From Lycorma delicatula (taxonomy: Eukaryota; Arthropoda; Insecta; Hemiptera; Fulgoridae): 64,000 nt of DNA. The position numbers and the translations under genes were made by a program. Below the pieces are notes generated by a model. The model saw nothing but the letters and a program-made list of their open reading frames with translations. It was not told the DNA's origin and did not search any database. The stretch spans positions 39,492,520 through 39,556,519 of the forward strand of contig NC_134467.1 in NCBI RefSeq assembly GCF_047948215.1, written 5' to 3'. Below are positions 34,958-45,076 of the stretch, piece after piece (position 1 is the first letter of the stretch; every line of letters starts with the position of its first letter).

Positions 34958-36292
34958 AATACTAATAAATTTTGTCTTTTCTAACATAATTTAGTACTGT
35001 ATTAAATTATGAAATTTTTCTGTACAATTTTTGAGTTACCTCTCTAAATAAACAACTACTTAAATCGAAAAAAAAATATTTGTCCCTTAATATTCGAATT
35101 AGAGAGATTTGACTGTAGAATAATTATTTTCTGGTTACACCCCCCAAAAAAAAAACCATTTGTGATGACAAATAGTTCACCACATTATTATTAACGTATT
35201 TGTCCTCATTTCGTCTTCGCGTAATGGATCTATCCACGAATTTCAACTTTTCATTTAAAAAATGAATTATCGTTCACTTCTCAAATAGAAATAATTTAAC
35301 TATCAATATTAAAATAATGAAATTCTACTATATAAAATAAATGTGTGTTTCATAATATTTATGTACTAAGATACGTATACCCGTGGAAGTTGCATTCCAA
35401 AGAATCTACTTTGTGTTGTTAATAAAGGTGACAGATTATTACTTTAAAATTGAACCTCATGGATAATCCAGCAATTTTTTTAATAAATAAATACAATTTC
35501 GTACAAACAATTCAAAAAGTTAATAGATTAAAAAAACGAACAATTATTTTCGTTTTCGAGACATACAACTACAGAATTATTACGTAATAATTAAATGCTA
35601 TTAATATTTAATTAATATTATTATATTTAATAATTAAAGGGTATTAATTAAAGCCTAAAAGTTAATTAAAACAGAGAATATTTTAATTCAAATCCCAATA
35701 AATAAATAAATATTACTTACCAAAATGTTTAATAATCCTAAATAAATTTAAAGATGAAATTTTGTAAACTTTAAAGATTCAATTGAAATATTAGAAATAT
35801 TTTTACAGAAAATTTTTTTTTTTTTACATAGTTTTAATGAAATTGAAATATAAAGTAGAAATTTGATCACAAATTGTACATATTGATTTGGGTAACTAAG
35901 TAATTTAATAAATAAACAACTTATACATATATAAAACAGCTGATTATTTAAATGAAGAAAACATGTATTAAAATATAGAAAATACATTAAAAAATAAAAA
36001 TATTGTATATATTTTTAAATTTATTTTTAATTTTGAAATTGGCGCTCTAATTTAAAAAATTCGAAATTAAAAAAATATATATTTATTTTTTGGAACTTTT
36101 CTGTTATACGCTTCTAACCCGGTTTTATGTTTATTTATCATGGATTTAACTAAAATTATGATACAATATCGTTTAAATCATTATATTAAATGATTAAAAA
36201 TATAATGGTGTTAACAACGGGCTACCCGATTTCCGCTGTTTTTGTAAGTACTGTTAATATTTAATTTACTTTTGTTATTAATATGTTGCATA
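34958..36292. other. AT-rich non-coding stretch
   Basis: No gene. The 79-aa minus frame 35748-35987 is Phe/Ile/Leu-rich and composition-driven. Confidence 0.5.
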
Positions 36293-37010
36293 TACAGTAT
36301 GTCCCATATAAAACGCAACCCAACCTTATATTGGTAGGTATTGAAATAATAAAAAGGCATGTGTAAATGTAAATATAATTTTTATTATTACCATCCATTA
36401 CCTTACATTTAGAATAAATGTTGGAAGTGGCCGCCATCTTCTTGAATACAAGCTTCGATTCTTTCTACAGCGTTTCTTGCAACTTTTTTCAAAGTTTGTG
36501 GCTGGATATTTAACACAACTTGTTCAATATTGAGTTTCAATCGTTCAAGTGTTCGTGGTTTGTTGCTGTAGGCTTTTTCTTTGAGGTAACCCCGTAGAAA
36601 AAAATCTGCCGCAGTCAAATCTGGAGATCTTGGTGGACGCAAGCCTCGACCGATAACACGATTACCAAAGAATTCCTCGACGAAAAAAGAAGTTGAACCT
36701 GCGTAGTGCGATGTCGCACCGTCATGTTGTAGCCAACAGTGTCTGTGTTCCTCTTCCGAGAGTGCGATGAACCGAAATAGAATATTCTGATATCGTTCTG
36801 CATTAATGGTGTACTCGAAAAAAATAGAACCGATTATTTTCTTCCGCGATATCGTGCACCACACGCCCGACTTCTGCGGGTGTAATTGTTTTTCGTGATA
36901 AACGTGGGGATTTTCAGCGCTCAAAATTCGACTGTTTTGGCTGTTTACGTAGCCATCCGAATGAAACCGTGCTTCATCTGTGTAAAATAACGAATCCATA
37001 ACGTTAATTT
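36293..37010 (-). mobile_element. IS630/Tc1-mariner type element, 3' half
   Basis: The outer end at 36293 reads ATACAGTATGTCCCATATAA, a likely terminal repeat. The element runs on the minus strand and is cut off near 37010, directly against LINE-A copy d (37018). The 5' half and other end are missing. Confidence 0.8.
36409..36999 (-). pseudogene. Tc1/mariner-like transposase, C-terminal 196 aa
   Basis: DDE transposase catalytic part, intact as an open frame. First Asp box FYTDEARFHSDGYVNSQNSR, second Asp WLQHDGATSHYA, third PPRSPDLTAADFFLRGYLKE. The spacing between second and third Asp is about 37 residues, as in the DD37D-like lineage. C-terminal tail EACIQEDGGHFQHLF matches the usual '...GGHFEHL' ending. 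The N-terminal DNA-binding domain is absent, so it is a 5'-truncated but otherwise young copy. Confidence 0.85.
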
Positions 37011-37017
37011 CCTCAGA

Positions 37018-38147
37018 TTAATAGGCCTCAGATTATCAGGCCTCAGATTAATAGTAGAAGGAAGATTAAAGAAAAAACAAATCAACATACTTGGCGTTTA
37101 TAGACCTAGAAAAGGCATTCGATAACGTAGACTGGAATAAAATGTTCAGCATTTAAAAAAAAATTAGGGTTCAAATACACAGATAGAAGAACGATTGCTA
37201 ACATGTACAGGAACCAAACAGCAACAGTAATAATTGAAGAACATAAGAAAGAAGCGGTAATAAGAAAGGGAGTCCGACAAGGATGTTCCCTATCTCCGTT
37301 ACTTTTTAATCTTTACATGGAACTAGCAGTTAATGATGTTAAACAACAATTTAGATTCGGAGTAACAGTACAAGGTGAAAAGATAAAGATGCTACGATTT
37401 GCTGATGATATAGTAATTCTAGCCGAGAATACAAAGGATTTAGAAGAAACAATGAACGGCATAGATGAAGTCCTATGCAAGAACTATCGCATGAAAATAA
37501 ACAAAAGTAATGAAATATAGTAGAAATAACAAAGATGGACCGCTGAATGTGAAAATAGGAGGAGAAAAGATTATGGAGGTAGAAGAATTTTGTTATTTGG
37601 GAAGTAGAATTACTAAAGATGGACGAAGCAGGAGCGATATAAAATGCCGAATAGCACAAGCGAAACGAGCCTTCAGTAAGAAATATAATTTGTTTACATC
37701 TAAAATTAATTTAAATGTCAGGAAAAGATTTTTGAAAGTGTACGTTTGGAGTGTTGCTTTATATGGAAGTGAAACATGGACAATCGGAGTATCTGAGAAG
37801 AAAAGATTAGAAGGTTTTGAAATGCGGTGCTATAGGAGAATGTTAAAAATCAGATGGGTGGATAAGGTGACAAATGAAGAGGTATTGCGGCAAATAGATG
37901 AAGAAAGAAGCGTTTGGAAAAATATAGTTAAAAGAAGACACAGACTTATAGGCCACATACTAAGGCGTCCTGCAATAGTCGCTTTAATATTGGAAGGACA
38001 GGTAGAAGGAAAAAATTGTGTAGGAAGGCCACGTTTGGAATATGTAAAACAAATTGTTAGGGATGTAGGATGTAGAGGGTATACTAGCACTAGATAGGGA
38101 ATCTTGGAGAGCTGCATCAAACCAGTCAAATGACTGAAGACAAAAAA
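37018..38147 (+). mobile_element. LINE-A copy d, 5'-truncated
   Basis: Begins inside the RT palm. 'GGCCTCAGATTA' appears twice at the start (37024 and 37040), a small duplication at the 5' junction. Ends GACTGAAGACAAAAAAAG. Very similar to copy b. Its 3' end joins repeat C. Confidence 0.9.
37087..38124 (+). pseudogene. LINE-A RT palm to C-terminus, frameshifted
   Basis: Early frame YLAFIDLEKAFDNVDWNKM is broken by an indel at a T/A run near 37155. 37203-37520 is open (MYRNQTATVII, GCSLSPLLFNLYME, FADDIVILAENTK). 37510-38097 is open for 195 codons (YLGSRITKDGRSRSDIKCRI, LYGSETWTIGVSEKK, RRMLKIRWVDKVTNEEVL, GHILRRPAIVALILEG). A small deletion near 38085 removes the EMKRLALD part. The best-preserved C-terminal region of the six copies. 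Confidence 0.9.
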
Positions 38148-38577
38148 AGTATGTGTAAGCCGTGCATCAAAAGAATGTGTGAAAGTCCTACAACTGTGTT
38201 GTCAGCAAAAAAAATTTTACAATTTTTTCAAATAAATTGTATAATAAACCCCTTTCCCAATTTTTTATTATATTGTGAAAACTGATAATGTTAGGTTTTT
38301 TGCACATATTCTTCAAAACAAAAAAACAAAACAATGGTAAATATTTGAAAATGGTTATGTAATTTCATTATTATTATTTTCTTAAATATTGTGTAATTAA
38401 ATTTAAAAAAAAACTGCCTTTAGAAATACGTTTTTGTTTTATTATTTACATCAGTAAAATTCTATAAATATTCACTGATAATTGCTGATAAACAAAATGT
38501 AAAACTTCGAAAGTTAAAACAAAATATGATGAAAAATAAAAAACTAAATTAAAGAAGAAGAAGATAAAAAAAAAGAT
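38148..38577. repeat. Repeat family C copy 2, then AT-rich spacer
   Basis: 38146-38242 matches 34428-34522. The rest is AT-rich without features. Confidence 0.65.
38564..38577 (-). terminator. Pol III T-run terminator of 5S gene
   Basis: On the minus strand ATCTTTTTTTTT directly follows the mature 5S end, sufficient for RNA polymerase III termination. Confidence 0.75.
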
Positions 38578-38695
38578 GCCAACAGCACGCGGTATTCCCA
38601 AGCGGTCACCCATCCAAGTACTAACCGCGCCCGACGTTGCTTAACTGCGGTGATCAGACGAGAACCGGTGTATTCAACGTGGTATGGCCGTTGGC
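38578..38695 (-). rRNA. 5S ribosomal RNA gene
   Basis: The minus strand starts GCCAACGGCCATACCACGTT and contains GGTTCTCGTCTGATCACCG, GTTAAGCAACGTCGGGCGCG, then GTTAGTACTTGGATGGGTGA and CGCTTGGGAATACCGCGTGC, ending GTTGGC: 118 nt, the usual 5S length, with pairing 5' and 3' ends. The internal promoter (A box, intermediate element, C box) lies in the middle. Transcript end is followed by a T run (38566-38575 inverted), an RNA polymerase III terminator. It stands alone and not in a tandem array, so it could be an orphan gene or a retro-pseudogene; a few bases differ from the usual insect sequence. Confidence 0.93.
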
Positions 38696-39334
38696 GAAGA
38701 AAGAGTCAATTTTACTCCTATATAAAGCTTATTTTAATTAAATAAATTAATACCTTTGTCAACTTTTATATTACTTACCTAACTTTTTTCTTTTCTATTT
38801 CTTTTTATTTAATTTTATACAAATTGTTTTGTAAAAAGAATTTTATCGTTGCATATTAAATATTATACTTATATAATGATTTTTTTATATACGTAAACCA
38901 CAGTTATTAACTGTATCAAATAAATTCTAGTTGATTAAAAATGATGGACAATGCAAAACAATTTTTGTTAAATTATATCAACAAATTTTTTATTAAGAGA
39001 AAAAAAGTAAAATGACTTGTATAATAAAACAAAGATCAAAATATCTAAGAGCTGAATTCTTTATTTTTTTTTCGTATTATTTTGAATAATAATGTTTTAT
39101 ATATTTAGGAGGATGTATATATCATCCAATTTTTAACACCGATTATTCATAATACTATTATGCACGATATAGATATCGAAATGATAAGATTGATTGATAG
39201 AAATAAAATTATTTATAACTGAAATTAAACATATACCAGTCACATTCAACATTATTATAGTCTATAAACAGTAAAAGAAATGTAAATTTTATAAAAGAAA
39301 TTTCTAGAATCACGTGAAAATATCAATGTAATGT
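38696..39334. other. AT-rich spacer
   Basis: Upstream flank of the 5S gene (minus-strand view). No clear TATA-like upstream element can be told from the AT-rich background. Confidence 0.45.
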
Positions 39335-40440
39335 GTGATAAGGGAGGAAATACAATATTAAATATAGTTTTAAGTAATCTTTGCAATGATGATTTAATTG
39401 AAATTATTAAATTGTTGATAAATTCAGGTGCATAGATATCATTGCTGTGAATTCTTTTCAGGAAAAACTTTTAATGAAGTTACTATAAAATGCAGATGAA
39501 GTTATTATAAGACCAGATATTTATGAATCTACAGCAAAGAATCGGTTGAAAAACACATTCTTAACTGCTGTAGTATCTAAAATAAGTCGAATTAAACAGT
39601 TCATAGTTGTAATAATTTATAATGGATTCACAACAGATGGACTGAATAAAGGAATTTAATCGTCTTCTACATTTAGCACTGAAAAATAATTGCAGTGTTG
39701 ATTATATTATAGAAATCATTGATAATGGCAAATGTTAATAAAATGAAATCCTTTAAAGATGATGAAAATGATTATACTATTTCACCATTATTAATATTAT
39801 TTCACACAGGTAAGGAAATTATATCGGCGTTTCTTAATAAAGGTGCAAGCGTTAATGCAGTTGGTGAAAACGGTTTTTTTTTGTCTTAAAAAAAAACTGG
39901 AGCTGCATCAAACCAGTCATTTGACTGGTTTGATGCAGCTCTCCAAGATACCCTATCTAGTGCTAGTCGTTTCATTTCAGTATACCCTCTACATCCTACA
40001 TTCCTAACAATTTGTTTTACATATTCCAAACGTGGCCTGCCTACACAATTTTTTCCTTCTACCTGTCCTTCCAATATTAAAGCGACGGTGAAAACGGAGT
40101 GACACCATAATTTTAAGATAGAAATAATTGATAATTTTAGTAGCGGATGTCAATAAATATGATTTTCATTAGATTGTTTAATGCAGAAGTCTATGTAAAT
40201 ACAATGGACATGATTGTAGAACAAGTTAATATTTGTAATGAAGGTTTAACGCCACTAATATAACTATATTATACGGTATATTTTATAATAAAGCAGAAAT
40301 TGCAGCTGCATTAATTAAGAATGGCGCCTGTATAGACACTAGCGATATAGAAGGCCATACTGCTTTGTATTATGTATTTGAAAGTGCAATCGATTGGCCT
40401 TTCTTTCTTGCAGAGGGAATTAAATCGAGGTACTCGATCA
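39335..40440 (+). pseudogene. Ankyrin-repeat protein pseudogene
   Basis: Several frames give ankyrin-like units: GGNTILNIVLSNLCNDDLIE with IIKLLINSGA, NRLLHLALKNNCSVDYIIEI, GKEIISAFLNKGASVNAVGE, and after the insertion AEIAAALIKNGACIDTSDIE then GHTALYYVFES. These match the helix-turn-helix pattern 'xGxTxLHxAxxxxxxxIVxxLLxxGAxVN'. Many stops and frameshifts. A LINE-A fragment (39874-40086) interrupts it inside a GENG turn. A SINE truncates it on the right. Origin (host, virus or bacterial endosymbiont) cannot be told. Confidence 0.65.
39874..40086 (-). mobile_element. LINE-A copy e, 3' end, with fold-back tail
   Basis: Minus-strand LINE-A 3' fragment with target duplication GGTGAAAACGG at 39863-39873 and 40087-40097. 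The 3' tail contains an inverted copy of the element's last 20 bases (arms 39900-39919 and 39922-39941 approx.), giving a near-perfect hairpin before the A-tail. Confidence 0.88.
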
Positions 40441-40459
40441 TGGTAGGATACCGGACAGG

Positions 40460-40742
40460 TAGGGTTCCGGCTTAGTCTAGTGGTGAACGCGTCTTCCCAA
40501 ATCAGCTGATTTGGAAGCCGAGAGTTCCAGCGTTCAAGTCCTAGTAAAGCCAGTTATTTTTATACGGATTTGAATACTAGATCATGTATACCGGTGTTCT
40601 TTGGTGGTTGGGTTTCAATTAACCACACATCACAGGAATGGTCGAACTGAGAATGTACAAGACTACACTTCATTTGCACTCATACATATCATCCTCTGAA
40701 GTATTATCTGAACGGTAGGCTAAACAGGAAAGAAAGAAGAAG
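40460..40742 (+). mobile_element. SINE copy 8
   Basis: Well-preserved head (CTTAGTCTAGTGGTGAACGC, GTTCCAGCGTTCAAGTCC) and body, tail AAACAGGAAAGAAAGAAG. The start CGGACAGGTAGGGTTCCGG differs from other copies. Confidence 0.9.
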
Positions 40743-40744
40743 AA

Positions 40745-40870
40745 GGTTGACCATTCCTGAGATATGTAGTTATTTATAAAAGTAACTGCCTTTTCTAGGA
40801 TCTGAACCTTAGAACTCATGACTTCGAAATCAGGTGATTTTCGATTACGAGTTCACCACTAGAGTTTTGC
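40745..40870 (-). mobile_element. SINE head fragment, inverted to copy 8
   Basis: Minus-strand old fragment: TGACCATTCCTGAGATATGT at left, TTCACCACTAGAG at right (inverted A box). Lies tail-to-tail with copy 8, making an inverted pair. Confidence 0.65.
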
Positions 40871-41091
40871 ATTTAAAAAGAATCGTTTGGTAATTACTTC
40901 TTAAAAATCCACGAAACCATTATGAAGTTACAGGTGTAATATCTTATATCTAAACCCTTTCTCCAAGTATCGTCGGGTAAAAATAAAATAAAGTTGTTTG
41001 AAACGCAATATAGAATCATTAATAATTGTAAAATTTAATATAAAGCATGCTTTATTAAAATTTTATATACCGTTATGCTAAAAAAACATTA

Positions 41092-41123
<32 letters not shown>

Positions 41124-42019
41124 GTATAAGAAGTACGTGTTTCAAATTCAGAAAGAAAAAACAGAATGAAACATGAAATGGCCTTGAAACGTTCTCCAAA
41201 CAAATTTTATACATTGAAAGCACTAAACAAAAGTTATAAACAAATCCATTTTTAATCGACATAACAGGATGTTTTGATTCAGCCGTAAATCAGATAACTA
41301 ATGCGGTACCAGTTGGATAGAGAGAGAGATAATGACTGAGAAAGACATTGAACCAGCCGACTACGTCAGCTAGCCAGTAAATAATGCACACAGCAATTAC
41401 ACAATATAGACTAAGCTTCTCCCTTATATCTTTATACATCGTAACCACACAACATAAAGATACCGCACCCTTTTTTCTATCGTTGTTTTAAATACATTTT
41501 TATTTTGTTTAATGTTTTTTTTATTTATTATTAATACTACTTTTATAACAATGTTATTCGTAAAATATGCTTAGTTTTATTGTACAATTCCCAATTGTTA
41601 TATAAATTAATAATAGCTAAAAAAATTCTTTCAATGGAAATCGGAACAAGTAAATCTATTCAAAATAAATATATTTTCTTATTAATATCTATGAAAATCT
41701 CGATTATTCGTACCTCCATTTTCAAAAACTTACAGCAAGTAATTCAAAATGTATAATTACAGATAGTATATAATTCGCTGACCTCGATGGTAGATAACGA
41801 GTTTGAGACTAGCACTGCACCCAGGCTTGGATTTATACAGGAGCAACATGGGCCATGGCCCAGGGTGGCAAATTGAGGGGGGCGGAACTTTTCGACTTTT
41901 TTAAAACCTCGAAAATCGGTTAAACTGTTTGTCATTTTGTTGTGTAGCGACTATGAATCAATTCATATTCCAAAGCATTATAGAATTCGTTTGAGATTTT
42001 ACTATTGTACGGCTTTATT
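40871..42019. other. Non-coding; (AT)n at 41095-41122
   Basis: AT-rich with a dinucleotide run. At 41800-41900 there is a GC-richer block (CATGGGCCATGGCCCAGGGT) that looks like a transposon end, perhaps hAT, but is not classifiable. No gene. Confidence 0.45.
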
Positions 42020-42290
42020 GCCGTCGCCGAGTTTTCATGTATTCATAATTTTCTTTATCTCCAGGATTTCTTTATTTTTAGGATAACCTTCATACACTAT
42101 CTGCGCCAGTAAATCTTCCAGATTTTGTTCATTATGTTCTTTTCATGTGTTTACAAGATTTTCAATATCTGTGAGATCTACATCAAACCCATTTTTCCCT
42201 ATTGAATGAGCTATTGCTTTTACACTTTCGGCGATATTTCCTGAGGGTCTTGATGTCACCAGTACCTTCCAGCATATCTGTTTGAAGCAG
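42020..42290 (-). pseudogene. pogo/Tigger-like transposase fragment
   Basis: The minus frame reads NIAESVKAIAHSIGKNGFDV then LTDIENLVNT, stop, KEHNEQNLEDLLAQ, similar to the 'DIxELVxxHxEELTxEDLxEL' acidic tail of Tigger-type transposases. About 75 codons with two stops. No catalytic part seen. Confidence 0.42.
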
Positions 42291-42368
42291 CTTATTCCAG
42301 CAAAACACCAGAGTTGACTGTTTCAGTAAATCTTGACTGTGTTAGTGGACCGGCCTGCAGATAAGAGT

Positions 42369-43058
42369 ATGACTGACTTTAAGGATGATTTAGTACAAAG
42401 TTTAAATGCGGCGGGTACGGGTCTGCAAATTGTAAGTTTAAAGGAGGTTTTAAAGGGGGTGGGGATTGTAGCCAACAATATGATACTGAACGTAAGATCT
42501 TAGGGAACGATGCTTTGAGTTCCTATGTAGTGAAGTCGCAAGCTTTGCGGCCCAGATTAATTATTTATGATGTTCCGCGGTCTTTGTCGGAGGTTCAACT
42601 CTTAGAGACGATATGTGTGCGGAATACAAACAAGACAGTTGGAAGAGTTTCGAAGTCAGTTCAAGATAGCCTTCCGGTCGGGCAAGAAGGTTGGACCGAT
42701 GGTTCATTATGTTGTTGAATGTGATAAGGAATTGAGGTCCTGTTTTTTGAATGCCGGCCGAGTATTTGTCGATTACCAGGCCTGTAAGGTGCGCGATTTT
42801 GTGAAAGTGACCAGATTCTTTAAATGTTCTGGTCTGGGCCATGTAGCGAAATATTGCAAGGAGAAGGAATTGTGCACTTTTTGTGGAGATGGTGGTCACA
42901 AACAGGTGGATTGCCCGGTTCGGAAGGCGTCTGGCCGTCCGGTGTGTTTAAATTGTAGGCGGTTGAGGAAGCCGGCGGACCATAGCTGTCGTAGCTTGGA
43001 CTGTCCGGCGTACTTACGGGCGAGAGAGCTGTTAATTGATCGGACAGATATTGATTAG
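42369..43058 (+). pseudogene. LINE ORF1 (gag-like), one stop and one frameshift
   Basis: ATG at 42369 opens MTDFKDDLVQSLNAAGTGLQ up to a stop near 42500. A 67-codon frame (LRPRLIIYDVPRSLSEVQLL) follows, then by frameshift 42615-43058 (FRSQFKIAFRSGKKVGPMVH). C-terminal zinc-knuckle array: KCSGLGHVAKYC (first Cys changed to Phe), CTFCGDGGHKQVDC (CX2CX4HX4C, intact) and CLNC...ADHSC, then CPAYLRARELL. This is the gag layout of I/Jockey/R1-group LINEs. A GC-rich tail to 43430 may be the following region; no RT of its own follows. Confidence 0.8.
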
Positions 43059-43429
43059 CTTGGGTACATCCGTTGCGTAGGTAGGTGCAGGCAGCCCGGC
43101 TGGTGAGGGTTGCATGGTCCTCGGATCATGTCTCCTGATGAGCCAGTCGGGACCCGTGTAGGCTAGGGCGACCCATGGCTAAAGATCATCGGATACTGTT
43201 TGTAAGTGGAGCATGCGGGGGTTCGTGGCGTTAGGTTGTGTGTCACGTTCGTTGGAATGTTGTATAGGACGCAGGTAGCCACGGAGGATGGCGTAATACG
43301 TTAAAAGAGTACGACCAGTCCGGCATTTGCGTGCCAGGCTGTGCTTCCCCCGGTGAGGCCGGAGGTTTTTCCAAGGATGGCTGAGAGGGGGACATCTTCG
43401 CTCAGGCCGAATGCTTCTGGCATGTACAG

Positions 43430-45076
43430 ATTTTTGAGGACAGCTTTTTGAGGACTGCATTGCCAATACCCAATTTAAAAATCATAATAAAAGAATATAC
43501 ACTTGGGAAAAGCCAGGCGATACTGCAAGGTATCAGATAGATTATATCATGGTTAAGCAAAGATTTAGAAATCAACTTGTTGACTGCAAAACTTACCCTG
43601 GAGAAGACATTGATAGCGACCATAATTTGGTGATAATGAAATGTAGATTGGGGTTTAAAACCCTGAAGAAAAAGTGTCAGATGAATCGGTGGAATTTGGA
43701 GAAGCTTGAGGAAGAGGAGGTAAAGAAGATTTTTGAGGAGGACATCGCAAGAGGTCTGAGTAAAAAAGATAAGGTAGAAAATGTAAAAGACGAATGGGAG
43801 AATGTTAAAAAGGAAATTTTTAAATCAGCAGAAGCAAACTTAGGCGGAACAAAGAGAACTGGTAGAAAACCTTGGGTATCACACGATATATTGCAGCTGA
43901 TGGATGAACGTAGAAAATATAAGAATGCTAGTGATGAAGAAAGTAAAAGGAACTATCGGTAATTAAGAAATGCTTTAAACAGGAAGTGCAAACTGGCGAA
44001 AGAAGAGTGTATTAAAGAAAAGTGTTATTAAAAGAGAAATGAACATGGTAAAATAGATGGAGCATACAGGAAAGTTAAGGAAAATTTTGGGGTACATAAA
44101 TTAAAATCTAATAATGTGTTAAACAAAGATGGTACACCGATATATAATACGAAAGGTAAAAATAGATGGGTCGAATATATTGTATACGGAGGAAATGAAT
44201 TAGAAAATGGTGTTATAGAGGAAGAAGAGGAAGTTGGGAGGATGAAATGGGAAAAACAATACTGAGATCTGAATTTAAGAGAGCATTAAAAGATTTAAAT
44301 AGCAGAAAGGCTCCTGGAATAGACGGAATACCTGTACAATTACTGCGCAGTACAGGTGAGGAAGTGATTGATAGATTATACAAACTGGGGTGTAATATTT
44401 ATGAAAAAGGGGAATTTCCGTCAGACTTCAAAAAAAGTGTTATAGTAATGATACCAAAGAAAGCAGGGGCAGATAAATGTGAAGAATACAGAACAATTAG
44501 TTTAACTAGTCATACATCAAAAATCTTAACTAGAATTCTATACAGAAGAATTGAGAGGAGAGTGGAGGAAGTGTTAGGAGAAGACCAATTTGGTTTCAGG
44601 AAAAGTATAGGGACAAGGGAAGCAATTTTAGGCCTCAGATTATTAGTAGAAGGAAGATTAAAGAAAAACAAACCAACATACTTGGCGTTTATAGACCTAG
44701 AAAAGGCATTTGATAACGTAGACTGGAATAAAATGTCAGCATTTTTAAAAAGTTAGGGTTCAAATACAGAGATAGAAGAACAATTGCTAAGATGTACAGG
44801 AACCAAACAGCAACAGTAACAATTGAAGAACATAAGAAAGAAGCCGTAATAAGAAAAAGAGTCTGACAAGGATGTTCCCTGTCTCTGTTACTTTTTAATC
44901 TTTACGTGGAACTAGCAGTTAATGATGTTAAATAACAATTTAGATTTGGAGTAACAGTACAAGGTGAAAAGATAAAGATGCTACGATTTGCTGATGATAT
45001 AGTAATTCTAGCCGAGAGTAAAAAGGATTTAGAAGAAACAATGAACGGCATAGATGAAGTCCTATGCAAGAACTAT
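43430..45076 (+). mobile_element. LINE-A copy f, truncated at both ends
   Basis: The only copy reaching into the endonuclease. Starts inside it at about 43430, next to unrelated GC-rich gag-type sequence. Stops at 45076 inside the RT, just before the MKINKS segment, where the inverted repeat of the virus-like element begins. No A-tail. Confidence 0.9.
43549..44756 (+). pseudogene. LINE-A endonuclease end and RT fingers
   Basis: The frame at 43470-43960 has QIDYIMVK and SDHNLVIMKCRL, the C-terminal boxes of an exonuclease/endonuclease/phosphatase-type nuclease that nicks target DNA, then a charged linker ending GRKPWVSHDILQLMDERRKY. 44247-44756 has RKAPGIDGIPVQLLRSTGEE, a YRTISLTSHTSKILTRILYR segment and FIDLEKAFDNVDW. 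Later RT boxes (GCSLSLLLFNLYVELA, FADDIVILAESKKDL) sit in other frames, with stops at 44864 and 44933. Confidence 0.88.

Noticed and set aside
36615..36803. 62-aa minus ORF inside the transposase
   Set aside because: Shadow frame of the real transposase.
37351..37659. 102-aa minus ORF
   Set aside because: Antisense shadow of the LINE-A RT.
43179..43623. Minus-strand ORFs of 95 and 73 aa
   Set aside because: Antisense to LINE gag tail and LINE-A endonuclease; no domain.
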